Under the pieces are notes generated by a model. The model was not told where the DNA came from. It searched no databases and saw only the letters and a list, made by a program, of their open reading frames with translations. DNA of 32,769 nucleotides, taken from positions 1-32,769 of the forward strand of contig JAETOP010000032.1 of assembly GCA_021771675.1 (NCBI GenBank), written 5' to 3'. Within the stretch, counting starts at the first letter, position 1. Every line of letters begins with the position of its first letter. The position numbers and the translations under genes are program-made. The stretch is from Oscillospiraceae bacterium. GTDB lineage: Bacteria; Bacillota_A; Clostridia; Oscillospirales; Oscillospiraceae. Below, one piece after another: positions 22,220 through 29,157 of this stretch.

Positions 22220-23098
22220 ATGGAAGAAAAAAGCAGGAACATGACGGATGAACATTTGTCGCGGCAGCTTCGCAAAAGCAAGGGCGGCAAATTGGGCGGA
22301 AAACTCCTTTCGCTGGTGGGCGGTGTGGTCGCCATCGCAGGCATCATTCTGGGCGGCAACATTGTGCTGGTCGTCATCGGCGGCGTGATCCTTGGCCTGG
22401 GGCAGATGGTGCAGGGCAAGTCCAAGGACAAGGCAAGCCAGCAGGCCTTCGATGCCATCGCACCGGACATCGTAAGCGCCGCCCTTGAAAACGTGCAGAT
22501 GAGCCCCACGCCGCATCTTCTGGACGCAGAGGACACGAACATACCCCTGCCCAGACACACCCATTGCAGCGGCAGTGGGTATGTCCGGGGAACATATCGT
22601 GGCCTGACTACGGAGCTGTGTACCGTCAGGCTGACGGAGGTCAACGAGGTCCAGCGGGAGGAAACAGGCCTGTGGGAAAAGAACGAGCAGCCTGTCTACA
22701 CCGGTCAGTGGATGCTGTGTGAGCTGGGACAAGAATTTCCGACATGGCTGACCATCTGGCCGAGAGAAAGGCTGGATAAGCTGTTCAGCGCCAAGACCAT
22801 TAAAACAGGCAGCGAGGTCTTCGACAAACGCTTCAATCTGAGTAGCGACGATGAAGCGGCAGCCCTTCGCATCCTGACCCCTGGCCGCATGGAGCATATC
22901 CTGGCACTGGCGGATTCCTCCATCGGTAAATTTGCTGTAAATCTCAACCCCGACGGCAGGGTATATATCGCCGTTCACAGCGGACGCGGCTTTTTCGACA
23001 TCGGCAAGGGCCATGAAAGCCCGGCGCAGCTACGAGAGCGCTTCGCCCGCGAGCTGAAGTGGTTTACGGACATGATCGACGCATTCCGCGGCGTGTGA
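22220..23098 (+). CDS. DUF3137 membrane protein, copy 2
   Basis: A 292-residue protein resembling the upstream gene: N-terminal MTDEHLSRQLRKSKGGKLGG (compare MTDTELSKKLGSYQ), paired hydrophobic segments (LLSLVGGVVAIAGIILGG and IVLVVIGGVILGLGQMV), then a soluble domain with YVRGTYRGLTTELCTVRLTE and a C-terminal ILALADSSIGKFAVNLNPDG. The overall architecture is DUF3137-like, though the middle diverges from copy 1 (WLTIWPRERLDKLF replaces the GIVV segment). The start codon is 10 bp after copy 1 with GGAGAAG upstream. Function unknown; its place in the operon suggests it works at the membrane with the lipoproteins. Confidence 0.75.
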   Translation: MEEKSRNMTDEHLSRQLRKSKGGKLGGKLLSLVGGVVAIAGIILGGNIVLVVIGGVILGLGQMVQGKSKDKASQQAFDAIAPDIVSAALENVQMSPTPHLLDAEDTNIPLPRHTHCSGSGYVRGTYRGLTTELCTVRLTEVNEVQREETGLWEKNEQPVYTGQWMLCELGQEFPTWLTIWPRERLDKLFSAKTIKTGSEVFDKRFNLSSDDEAAALRILTPGRMEHILALADSSIGKFAVNLNPDGRVYIAVHSGRGFFDIGKGHESPAQLRERFARELKWFTDMIDAFRGV

Positions 23099-23112
23099 GG
23101 GAGGTGAGCAAT

Positions 23113-23307
23113 ATGCCTCTTTGGCTTGCTGTGGTGCTGCTGTTGCTGTCGCTGCTGGGGATAGTTCTCTCCCGCCGTTACTTGCGGAAACCGGTTCAAT
23201 CGGTCTGTGTCGTCCTCTGCGTTCTGCTGGCAGTAGCCTGCGCCGCTTATATCGGACTGACCATCTTGTTTGTAGATGCCGTGCAGAACCAACCACCGGT
23301 ATCATAA
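23113..23307 (+). CDS. Small two-helix membrane protein
   Basis: A 64-residue protein almost entirely made of two membrane helices (LWLAVVLLLLSLLGIVL and VCVVLCVLLAVACAAYIGLTIL) joined by a short basic loop (SRRYLRKPVQ). The ATG at 23,113 has GGGAGGTG upstream. It follows DUF3137 copy 2 by 14 bp. Small membrane proteins in such operons often serve as subunits or stabilisers, but there is no motif to identify it. Confidence 0.75.
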   Translation: MPLWLAVVLLLLSLLGIVLSRRYLRKPVQSVCVVLCVLLAVACAAYIGLTILFVDAVQNQPPVS

Positions 23308-23345
23308 GAGGATATCTCCGCCCATGGCGGCGGGATGGAGGACGT

Positions 23346-23882
23346 ATGAAGAGTATCAAAGTTATCGTGATCGGTTTCATTCTTGCAGTAGCGCTTGTGG
23401 CATGGCCCGCAGGATATATGCAGTATATCACAGCGGGCATTGGCTTTCTCCTCGCGGCCGTGCTGATGGCATGGCTTGGTGTCCGTCGTCGAAAAAGCGC
23501 ACAGAAGGAATACGAGGATGACGTGAGGCGGTACACAGGCACCACGATGATGAAGGTGGTATGGATCGAGGAATCGGCCGATGAACGGTGGGAGCACCAA
23601 AAGGACGGCAGTGATCGGCTGCGCCGGGAGACGGTTTATCTTCCAACCTATGAGTACGCGGTAAATGGCAGGACCTATCAGTACGCAAGCCGTCAGGCCC
23701 TTTCCAGCAAGCGGGATCTCGGGCGGCAGGTGGTTGGCTATTACGATCCCGATCGGCCCGACCACATTACGGAAAACCGCCCCCGAAAACCTGTCCTGGG
23801 CGGATTCCTGTTCTTCTTCGGAGCTCTAATCCTGCTGTTTTTCGGGATCATGACATTCACTGGAAATGTCACCATTTCCTGA
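23346..23882 (+). CDS. DUF3592-like membrane protein, last gene of the operon
   Basis: A 178-residue protein with two N-terminal membrane helices (about 4-20 and 28-45), a soluble loop of about 100 residues and a C-terminal helix (GGFLFFFGALILLFFGIM). The loop has LPTYEYAVNGRTYQYASR and GRQVVGYYDPDRPDHI, which fit the DUF3592 pattern of a Y-x-Y-x-V-x-G-x-x-Y motif and a later YYDPxxP. The function of DUF3592 is unknown. It lies 38 bp after the small membrane protein and is followed by a strong terminator, closing the operon. Confidence 0.8.
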   Translation: MKSIKVIVIGFILAVALVAWPAGYMQYITAGIGFLLAAVLMAWLGVRRRKSAQKEYEDDVRRYTGTTMMKVVWIEESADERWEHQKDGSDRLRRETVYLPTYEYAVNGRTYQYASRQALSSKRDLGRQVVGYYDPDRPDHITENRPRKPVLGGFLFFFGALILLFFGIMTFTGNVTIS

Positions 23883-23947
23883 TATCAAGCATGGAATATC
23901 CCCTTTGATCTGTAAATGAATACAGGGGGTTCCTACATTGTGTTTTT

Positions 23948-23985
23948 GCGCCTGACTGCGTTTTGCAGTCAGGCGCATTTTAATT
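23948..23985 (+). terminator. Terminator at the end of the lipoprotein/DUF3137 operon
   Basis: GCGCCTGACTGC and GCAGTCAGGCGC form a perfect 12-bp stem (23,948-23,976) with a GTTTT loop, followed by ATTTTAATT and preceded by TTTTT, so it may work on both strands. The rest of 23,883-24,106 shows nothing else I can identify. Confidence 0.85.
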
Positions 23986-24106
23986 ATAGCTTTTCTATTT
24001 AAATTCATGCGGCTGTCGCTCCCCGCCGCCCTTTCGTTCTGTAAAAAATCACCGGAACGGTTATACTATAAGCAGATAGACAAAGGGTGTGTTTCACAAG
24101 CACGAC

Positions 24107-24175
24107 CTACTCATTCCTGGTAAAGTCTACGTGGAAAGCCTTGCCGCAGGAACGGCATTTTAATTCAATATACAT
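24107..24175 (-). CDS. Possible 22-residue zinc-knuckle micro-ORF
   Basis: Just downstream of the AlbA_2 gene, GGAGG lies a few bases before an ATG (24,175) that opens a 22-codon ORF containing LKCRSCGKAFHVDF. A CxxC beside aromatic and basic residues resembles half a zinc ribbon. It may be a remnant of a larger zinc-ribbon gene or a real micro-protein co-transcribed with the upstream gene. Too short to judge. Confidence 0.3.
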   Translation of the reverse strand: MYIELKCRSCGKAFHVDFTRNE

Positions 24176-24200
24176 ATTAACCTCCACTTCGGTACGGGCA

Positions 24201-25520
24201 TTATTCCGCAATGCGGTACTTCTGCTGTTTACCGGAACCCTCCTTAATCAGGAGTCCTTTTTCAACCATATCCCGCAGAATCAAAATAGCGGTCGCCTGA
24301 GATACTTTCAACTCAGCTTCCACATCTTTGCGAATGATATATCCTTGCTTTCCAGCCAGTCGGAGCAGTATTTCCCGCCGTTCTGCTTTATCAGCGACCT
24401 TCAATGGGGCTGTCGCGGTTACGTCTTTTCGAGCACCTGCATAGTTAATGTTAGGTAGTGTAATTTTGAAGGCGTTATCTGTAACCTCAAACTGCGGCTT
24501 TACAGCGAAGTCAGCATAGCTCTCATTAATTTTTAGAATACCAGTGCCGTAAGCTTCAATTAGTTTCAGCCGATAAAATACATTGGCCAAATTTGGATTA
24601 CGGAGCGCAGATACACCGAGCATAATATCGTCAAAAGTAAGGCCGCGAACCAGACCGCCAATGGTCACAAACTCAATGCGGTCATCGAAGATGCTGATCA
24701 GCGTGGAGCCGCTGAAGCTGTAATCACGATGGGTGATGGCGTTGAGCAATGCTTCGCGTAACGCTTCGCTGGGGTAATCTCGCCTGTCAATGCGTTCCAG
24801 CCCTTCAAATTCCGCACGGGTATGGTTGAACTGATCAATGTAGGAATAGGCATCCTCCAACTGCGTAAGCAAAGAGCCACTCAACTCCTTGCGGTCACGG
24901 AACACGCTTTTCTTGCTGCCATCAAATACAGCCAGCTTGATGGTGTGAACGCATTGATCAGATAGCAACATACCAAGGTTGGTGTAGGTACCATCGGAGC
25001 CGATGATATTCAGCGTTCGCTTCTGCTGATCTCCGAAAGGAAGACTACGCTTTGCAAAATAGCTTTCCGTTTTTTCAAAAGTCAACTGCTGATTAATGGA
25101 GCGGGCATCCTCGTAACGGTCACCGCTGGTCTCCTTAATCATATTCAGTATGGCTGTCTCAGAAGCCGGAACAGAGGATGCGCTCTGGCGAACATACACG
25201 CCCTCTGGGCGGATGCCCTTCCCTGCGAGGTAATAGGGACGGGCAGTACCTCGCTGCACTGTCAAAACCACAACAGGCTTTTCTTCGATGGTTTCGATGG
25301 CACACTCAGTAAACATGGTAACATCCGGACGAATGGAATCTCGAATCATATTTGTGATCCGAAGCATGACTGCATCGGTGTTTTCAATACCACGGACACT
25401 TCCATCATCATTCACGCCAATATAAATCTTTCCGCCATCCGTATTCGCAAAGGCAACTATAGCATATTTGATGTCGTCCACATATTCGCGCTTAAACTCC
25501 GTGGTCTTATTCTCAATCAT
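24201..25520 (-). CDS. AlbA_2/Schlafen-like ATP-binding transcriptional regulator
   Basis: A 439-residue protein. The N-terminal AlbA_2 (Schlafen-type) domain (about 1-125) starts ENKTTEFKREYVDDIKYAIVAFANTDGGKIYIGV. The central HATPase_c_4-like domain (about 245-345) contains SEALREALLNAITHRDYS and later LIEAYGTGILKI, and a C-terminal winged helix (about 375-435) has IRKDVEAELKVSQATAILILRDMVEKG. Proteins with this order are annotated as putative DNA-binding or RecG-C-terminal-like regulators, common on integrative elements; the exact role is unknown. GGAGG precedes the ATG. It has its own promoter with tandem repeats that may be autoregulatory, and is the last coding gene before the right end. 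Confidence 0.87.
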   Translation of the reverse strand: MIENKTTEFKREYVDDIKYAIVAFANTDGGKIYIGVNDDGSVRGIENTDAVMLRITNMIRDSIRPDVTMFTECAIETIEEKPVVVLTVQRGTARPYYLAGKGIRPEGVYVRQSASSVPASETAILNMIKETSGDRYEDARSINQQLTFEKTESYFAKRSLPFGDQQKRTLNIIGSDGTYTNLGMLLSDQCVHTIKLAVFDGSKKSVFRDRKELSGSLLTQLEDAYSYIDQFNHTRAEFEGLERIDRRDYPSEALREALLNAITHRDYSFSGSTLISIFDDRIEFVTIGGLVRGLTFDDIMLGVSALRNPNLANVFYRLKLIEAYGTGILKINESYADFAVKPQFEVTDNAFKITLPNINYAGARKDVTATAPLKVADKAERREILLRLAGKQGYIIRKDVEAELKVSQATAILILRDMVEKGLLIKEGSGKQQKYRIAE

Positions 25521-25533
25521 AAAACGGCCTCCG

Positions 25534-25585
25534 TTCTAACAATCGCTTCTAACAATTATTATAATAACTATCAGAAAGAAATCAA
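25534..25585 (-). promoter_or_regulatory. Promoter and tandem operator-like repeats of the AlbA_2 gene
   Basis: On the minus strand, TTGATT (25,580-25,585), a 16-bp spacer and TATAAT (25,558-25,563). Just downstream lie two exact direct copies of ATTGTTAGAA spaced by 3 bp (25,547-25,556 and 25,534-25,543), covering the likely transcription start. Two in-phase copies with a 13-bp period suggest a repressor site. Confidence 0.7.
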
Positions 25586-25715
25586 GAGCAAAAAGAATAT
25601 GTTTTTGTATCATGCTGTCGATTGCGCTACAATATCAAAAAGGCTACTGCTATTGCGTTTATAATCACGAAATTTATCCATGCACATGATATTTTCTCAG
25701 CAAGCTATAATCATG

Positions 25716-25751
25716 CTATACTTTTCCGTCAGAGTGTGTTATGATTTAGCA
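25716..25751 (+). promoter_or_regulatory. Repeated promoter element, copy B, near the right end
   Basis: Matches copy A (12,106-12,141) at 30 of 36 positions, including extended -10 TGtTATGAT (25,737-25,745). It points outward toward attR, with no gene downstream inside the element. In the excised circle it would point across attP toward the tRNA and HEPN-like genes at the left end, or it may make a short RNA. Confidence 0.55.
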
Positions 25752-25801
25752 GGTATTCGGCCGGTCACGACCGAAATATCTTTTGAAGCGTTGGAAAAGA
25801 T

Positions 25802-25826
25802 GCCCTCCCCTTATGATATGGAGGGC
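25802..25826. other. Hairpin next to the right end of the element
   Basis: GCCCTCC (25,802-25,808) pairs with GGAGGGC (25,820-25,826); flanking AAAGAT and ATCTTT can extend the structure. A smaller dyad CGGTC/GACCG lies at 25,762-25,773. There is no T-tract, so it is not a clear terminator; it might belong to a short RNA from copy B or to recombinase binding. Confidence 0.4.
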
Positions 25827-25845
25827 TCTGAAAATCTTTCACTAA

Positions 25846-25864
25846 GGTGACATCATCTTTAGGT
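25846..25864. other. attR: right junction of the integrated element
   Basis: The element arm GGTGACATCA (25,846-25,855), then TC and the core TTTAGGT (25,858-25,864), which continues into the tRNA 3' half. The arm is the exact reverse complement of the left arm at 503-512. Confidence 0.87.
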
Positions 25865-25910
25865 TCTCGTGCAGCGATGCGTGTGGGTTCGAGTCCCTTC
25901 AGGCGCACCA
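25858..25910 (+). pseudogene. 3' half of the split tRNA-Leu(UAG)
   Basis: Anticodon loop TTTAGGT, 3' anticodon stem TCTCG, the variable arm identical to the intact copy, T-arm and acceptor strand CAGGCGC plus ACCA. The T-stem GTGGG/CCCTT has a T-T mismatch and a G-T wobble, whereas the copy at 590 pairs perfectly. This may mean decay since the gene was split. The original tRNA terminator follows at once. Confidence 0.9.
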
Positions 25911-25913
25911 CAT

Positions 25914-25949
25914 CGGAGCAAGCAGCATATCGCTTGCTCCGGCTTTTTT
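25914..25949 (+). terminator. Original terminator of the split tRNA-Leu
   Basis: CGGAGCAAGC / GCTTGCTCCG (25,914-25,923, 25,932-25,941) with an 8-nt loop, then GCTTTTTT. The stretch from here to 26,097 shows no gene. Confidence 0.85.
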
Positions 25950-26097
25950 CAAAAGTCAGAGTGCACTCATTGCGCTGCGCCTTCTCTCCAGCCGCGCTTC
26001 GCTGGATTCCGGTTCGGGTTTTGTATAAGGCCGGATCATAATTCAGCGCTTTGATACAACGCAGAGAGCCTATTTGGAAATATCACCTATTATGGAG

Positions 26098-26127
26098 AAA
26101 GCGGCTTGCCTCAGCAAGCCGCTTTTT
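26098..26127. terminator. Bidirectional-looking terminator after the M56-LCP gene
   Basis: AAAGCGGCTTGC / GCAAGCCGCTTT (26,098-26,109, 26,114-26,125) with loop CTCA, followed by further T on the plus strand and an A-run that gives TTT on the minus strand. It lies 50 bp beyond the end of the minus-strand gene at 26,179. Confidence 0.72.
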
Positions 26128-26178
26128 GGAGGAAAGGGCTCTGCACCGGGAATGGTTTCCAGGCGCTTTGGGACGCGC

Positions 26179-28545
26179 TCAAAAGAAGCACTTGGCATTG
26201 TTGGCATCCAAGGTCCGCTGGGCGGTTTTCAAATCGTGGAAAAACAGCACGCCCACAGGCGCATCGCTTTTGTAGTAAAACTGCACGTGGAAGATCTGGT
26301 TGTCCGCAGCTTTGAGCTGGACGGAGATCTTGTTCAGATAGCCGTAGGCCCGGGCCTCGGCGGCGGAGCAGTCTACGCCATAAACGGTCTTTACAAAGGC
26401 TCTGGCCTGGTCCAGCATTGCCGTGTCAAACACAAAGTCCGTGTCCTCAGCAACATTGCCGCCCTCGTCCAGAGAATGGCAGAAATGATACAGGTAGGAT
26501 GGATAGTCATAGCCGGGGGTGAACTCGGCGACATAGACATCAAGAGGAGTCTGGGAAACGGCGTAGCGGATCACCAGCTGAGGGCCGGTATCCACCACAG
26601 GGACAAGCTCGCCAGCGTCAAAGGAGAAAGCCTCCGCAAGCAGCTGCTGGGCCATTTTCAGATAGAGCTCTTCGCCTGCGGCGGGATCATAGGCATAGGA
26701 ACCGGGCTGTGCCGGTCCTGCGGGGACCCAATAGGACAGGTTAGACTGAAACGTATCGCACCAGCGCATTTCATATCTGCCGTCCAGGGTGCGGAAGGTG
26801 ATGTCCTCCGCCGCCAGACCGCCGAAGAGCAGAGACTTGCCCAGCCACAAAAGCTCTTGGGTAGAAAGGTCTGTGGCGGCGGTCTCGTGGAACAGCTCCG
26901 CCAGATCCGAAAGCTCCGTGAGGGAGATGCCGCCGCTCAACAGCTTTTGCATCAGCGTCTCCATGACCGTCTGCTGGGCGGCGATGCGGTCCAGATCCGC
27001 CTGGGGATAGCTGTCCGCCGCGTCATTGCCCCGCCGGTAGCGGAGGAGGCCCATGACCTGCCCGCCGTCTAAATGCTGCCGGCCGGCCTCCAGATGGATG
27101 GACAGGTCCTGATAGGGATCGTCGTAGTCCATTCTGACGGGGACCACGCAGTCCAGGCCGCCGATGGCGTCCACCAGCCGCTCCACCGCCGCGGGCTCCA
27201 CCTGGACAACGTGGTCCACAGGGGAGCCTGTCAGATGGGAGACGATCGTCTCCATGGAGGGCGCGTCCGCACCGGTCTCCCCGGGCCGTGCGGAGTTGAT
27301 TTTTTTATAGTCCCAGGGAAGCGCCTCCACATAGGTGTCCCGGGGGATGCTCAAAATGTCCAGGGACGGCGCCGCCGGATCGTAGGTGAGGAGAAGGATC
27401 GTGTCATAAAAACCGCCGGTATCGGCGCTTCCCAGAACCAGGATGTGAGAGGCCACGGCTGATTCCGGTTCCGGTGAGGGGGACATCGGCTCCGCCGCCG
27501 GGCGGCTGCCGCAGGCGGCCAGCACCACGGCGCACACCGCCAGCAGGGCGCAGACCGCCGCCGGAACGGCGCCCCGGCGCTTGTCACCGGAGAGGATATT
27601 CTCCAGCCGCCGCTTCAGCTGCTTCGCGCCGCCGGAGAGATGGGTGGACAGGGCCGGAGCCGTTCCGGCGCCCGCCATGGACAGCAGGACCGCGCCGTAG
27701 GCACGGCGTTCCTCCAGCGCCGCGCCCCGCACCACTTGCTCGTCACAGGCCCGCTCCATGTCCCGCTCCGCCTCCCGGCGCAGCAGCCAGACGGCGGGGT
27801 TGAACCAGTGGACCGCGTTGGCGGCCAGGAGCAGAAGCTTTCGCCACAGGTCGCCCCGGCGCAGATGCGTCAGCTCATGCCGGAAAACGCAGACCGCCTC
27901 TTCGGGGGTGTAGTCCTCCCAGGGCAGGAACAACTTGGGCCGCAGCAGCCCCGCCAGCATGGGCGTCCCAATGCCGTGGCAGACGAACAGCGGGGGATGG
28001 GTGACCTCCGGCAGAGTGCTTTGATAAAGGGCCGGCAGGGCTTCACTCTGAACGGGGACAGCCCACCGGCGGACACGGCGGCGGAATACCAGCTCACCGC
28101 CCAGCTGCAGCAGAATAAAGACCAGAACGCCCGCCGCCCACAGGCCCGCCGCCAGGGGCAGCAGGTCCACCGTCTCCGTCACCGGGACCAGGACAGGATA
28201 GGCGTCCTCGTGTCCCACCGGATAGACCAGCACGGTGCCGTCCGGGTTTCGGGTGATGATGTCCTCGGGATGAATGGTGGGCGTAACAGGGGCAGGCTCA
28301 TAGTCCCCGGTCTCCCGCGCCACCAGCACCTCCTCCGGCACGGGGATGGTCCAGGGGGCCGTTCCGGCGGGCAGGTGCAGGAAGGGGCCTGCCAGAAGAA
28401 GCGCCGCCAGCACACACCACAGCCAGCTCTTCCAGTGGGCGGCGAATTTCCGGTCCCACAGGGGGGAGGCCAGCATCAGTGCCAGCGTCACCGCACCCAC
28501 GGCGGCGGAGGTGCGGAGAAGGTCAAAAAACAGCTCCCGGTTCAT
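26179..28545 (-). CDS. M56 (BlaR1-type) membrane metallopeptidase fused to an LCP domain
   Basis: A 788-residue membrane protein. The N-terminal part (about 1-345) is a BlaR1/MecR1-like M56 peptidase: helices at about 12-28, 38-58 and 130-150, HELTH at 223-227, the following helix NAVHWFNPAVWLLRREAERDME, CDEQVV, and a last membrane segment at about 327-345. Residues about 366-560 form a LytR-CpsA-Psr domain: ILVLGSADTGGFYDTILLLT, LDILSIPRDTYV, KINSA, LVDAIGGLDCVVP, LEAGRQHLDGGQVMGLLRYRRG. The usual penicillin-sensor domain is absent. A further C-terminal domain (about 620-788) is unrecognised. The ATG overlaps the BlaI stop (ATGA). The likely role is a cell-envelope stress sensor that cleaves the BlaI-type repressor; whether the LCP part transfers polymers or senses them is open. 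Confidence 0.87.
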   Translation of the reverse strand: MNRELFFDLLRTSAAVGAVTLALMLASPLWDRKFAAHWKSWLWCVLAALLLAGPFLHLPAGTAPWTIPVPEEVLVARETGDYEPAPVTPTIHPEDIITRNPDGTVLVYPVGHEDAYPVLVPVTETVDLLPLAAGLWAAGVLVFILLQLGGELVFRRRVRRWAVPVQSEALPALYQSTLPEVTHPPLFVCHGIGTPMLAGLLRPKLFLPWEDYTPEEAVCVFRHELTHLRRGDLWRKLLLLAANAVHWFNPAVWLLRREAERDMERACDEQVVRGAALEERRAYGAVLLSMAGAGTAPALSTHLSGGAKQLKRRLENILSGDKRRGAVPAAVCALLAVCAVVLAACGSRPAAEPMSPSPEPESAVASHILVLGSADTGGFYDTILLLTYDPAAPSLDILSIPRDTYVEALPWDYKKINSARPGETGADAPSMETIVSHLTGSPVDHVVQVEPAAVERLVDAIGGLDCVVPVRMDYDDPYQDLSIHLEAGRQHLDGGQVMGLLRYRRGNDAADSYPQADLDRIAAQQTVMETLMQKLLSGGISLTELSDLAELFHETAATDLSTQELLWLGKSLLFGGLAAEDITFRTLDGRYEMRWCDTFQSNLSYWVPAGPAQPGSYAYDPAAGEELYLKMAQQLLAEAFSFDAGELVPVVDTGPQLVIRYAVSQTPLDVYVAEFTPGYDYPSYLYHFCHSLDEGGNVAEDTDFVFDTAMLDQARAFVKTVYGVDCSAAEARAYGYLNKISVQLKAADNQIFHVQFYYKSDAPVGVLFFHDLKTAQRTLDANNAKCFF

Positions 28546-28928
28546 AGGCGTTCCTCCCAGTCCGCCAGAAACCGCCGCAGCTCCGCCAGGTCTCCGTCAT
28601 CGATGGACTTTCCGGCATACAAAGCGGCCACAAGGCCGGTGACGGAGTTGCCGTACAGCTTTTCCAGCATGGTGCGGCCCTCCTGCTGCTGGTAGGTATC
28701 CCGGTCGATGAGGGCGGTGTACAGATTGTTCCGCCCCCGCTTCTCGCAGCGGAGAAAGCCCTTGTCGCACAGGCGGTTCAGCGCGGTCATCAATGTCGCC
28801 AGGGCCCAGTCCCGCCTGCCCCGCAGGGCCGCCTGCACACTGGTGGACGAGACCGGCTCCCCAGCGGCCCAAATAGCCTGCATGATCTCCAATTCGGCGT
28901 CTCCCAGCCGTTTGACTTCCTGTTCCAT
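28542..28928 (-). CDS. BlaI/MecI/CopY-family transcriptional repressor
   Basis: A 128-residue winged-helix protein: LGDAELEIMQAIWAAGEPVSS, RDWALATLMTALNRLCDKGFL and CEKRGRNNLYTALIDRDTYQQQ are classic BlaI-family motifs, followed by a C-terminal dimerisation region. It would repress its own operon until cleaved by the M56 protease encoded next. The ATG has GGGAGG close upstream. It overlaps the M56-LCP gene by 4 bp, and the operator dyads lie just upstream of its start. Confidence 0.93.
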   Translation of the reverse strand: MEQEVKRLGDAELEIMQAIWAAGEPVSSTSVQAALRGRRDWALATLMTALNRLCDKGFLRCEKRGRNNLYTALIDRDTYQQQEGRTMLEKLYGNSVTGLVAALYAGKSIDDGDLAELRRFLADWEERL

Positions 28929-28944
28929 AATGACCTCCCGTCTG

Positions 28945-28995
28945 AATTATACGATTGTATAATCAGATGATATTATACAATCGTATAATTGTCAA
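28945..28995 (-). promoter_or_regulatory. BlaI-type double operator within its own promoter
   Basis: Two 18-bp dyads, at 28,946-28,963 and 28,972-28,989, each have arms ATTATAC/GTATAAT and are exact reverse complements of one another around an 8-bp centre. On the minus strand a perfect -35 TTGACA (28,990-28,995), 17-bp spacer and -10 TATCAT (28,967-28,972) overlap them: one operator fills the spacer and the other lies downstream of the -10. This fits tight autorepression. The interval 28,996-29,157 has no gene I can support. Confidence 0.85.
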
Positions 28996-29157
28996 GGGGA
29001 TCTGATGAAAAATTTGGAGCAGGGAGGATCGGACGGCATCGGACGGCAAAGAGCAGCCTTGTTTTGCGTGATTCTCCCCAATACGGCGGGGTGCGCATCG
29101 GCGGCCTGGGAGATAAAAGGGACGGCCGCTGCCTGTGCCCTTGTGTTCCGGCGGGCT

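Larger units (their letters stand above)
497..25864. mobile_element. 25.4-kb integrative mobilizable element inserted in a tRNA-Leu anticodon loop
   Basis: The boundaries are set by the two tRNA halves and by the 7-bp core TTTAGGT at 497-503 and 25,858-25,864, 25,361 bp apart. Inside are two large serine recombinases, a relaxase, MobC, a RepA-like ATPase and accessory genes, but no recognisable type IV secretion or VirD4 coupling genes. It should therefore be mobilized by another element's machinery rather than be self-transmissible. Cargo comprises a tRNA-Leu, a HEPN-like/DUF4238 pair, and a regulator plus lipoprotein/DUF3137 operon. The combination of dyad-symmetric attP, short core and serine recombinases is consistent with large-serine-recombinase integration. 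Confidence 0.87.

Noticed and set aside
21328..23014. Long minus-strand ORFs opposite the two DUF3137 genes
   Set aside because: No start signals and low-complexity composition; the plus-strand genes form a continuous operon with good ribosome sites.
497..25864. A self-transmissible conjugative element
   Set aside because: No VirB4, VirD4 coupling protein, VirB6 or other secretion gene was found; only mobilization genes are present.
27640..28695. A 351-codon plus-strand ORF across the M56 gene
   Set aside because: Antisense shadow of a GC-rich gene with clear M56 and BlaI motifs on the other strand.
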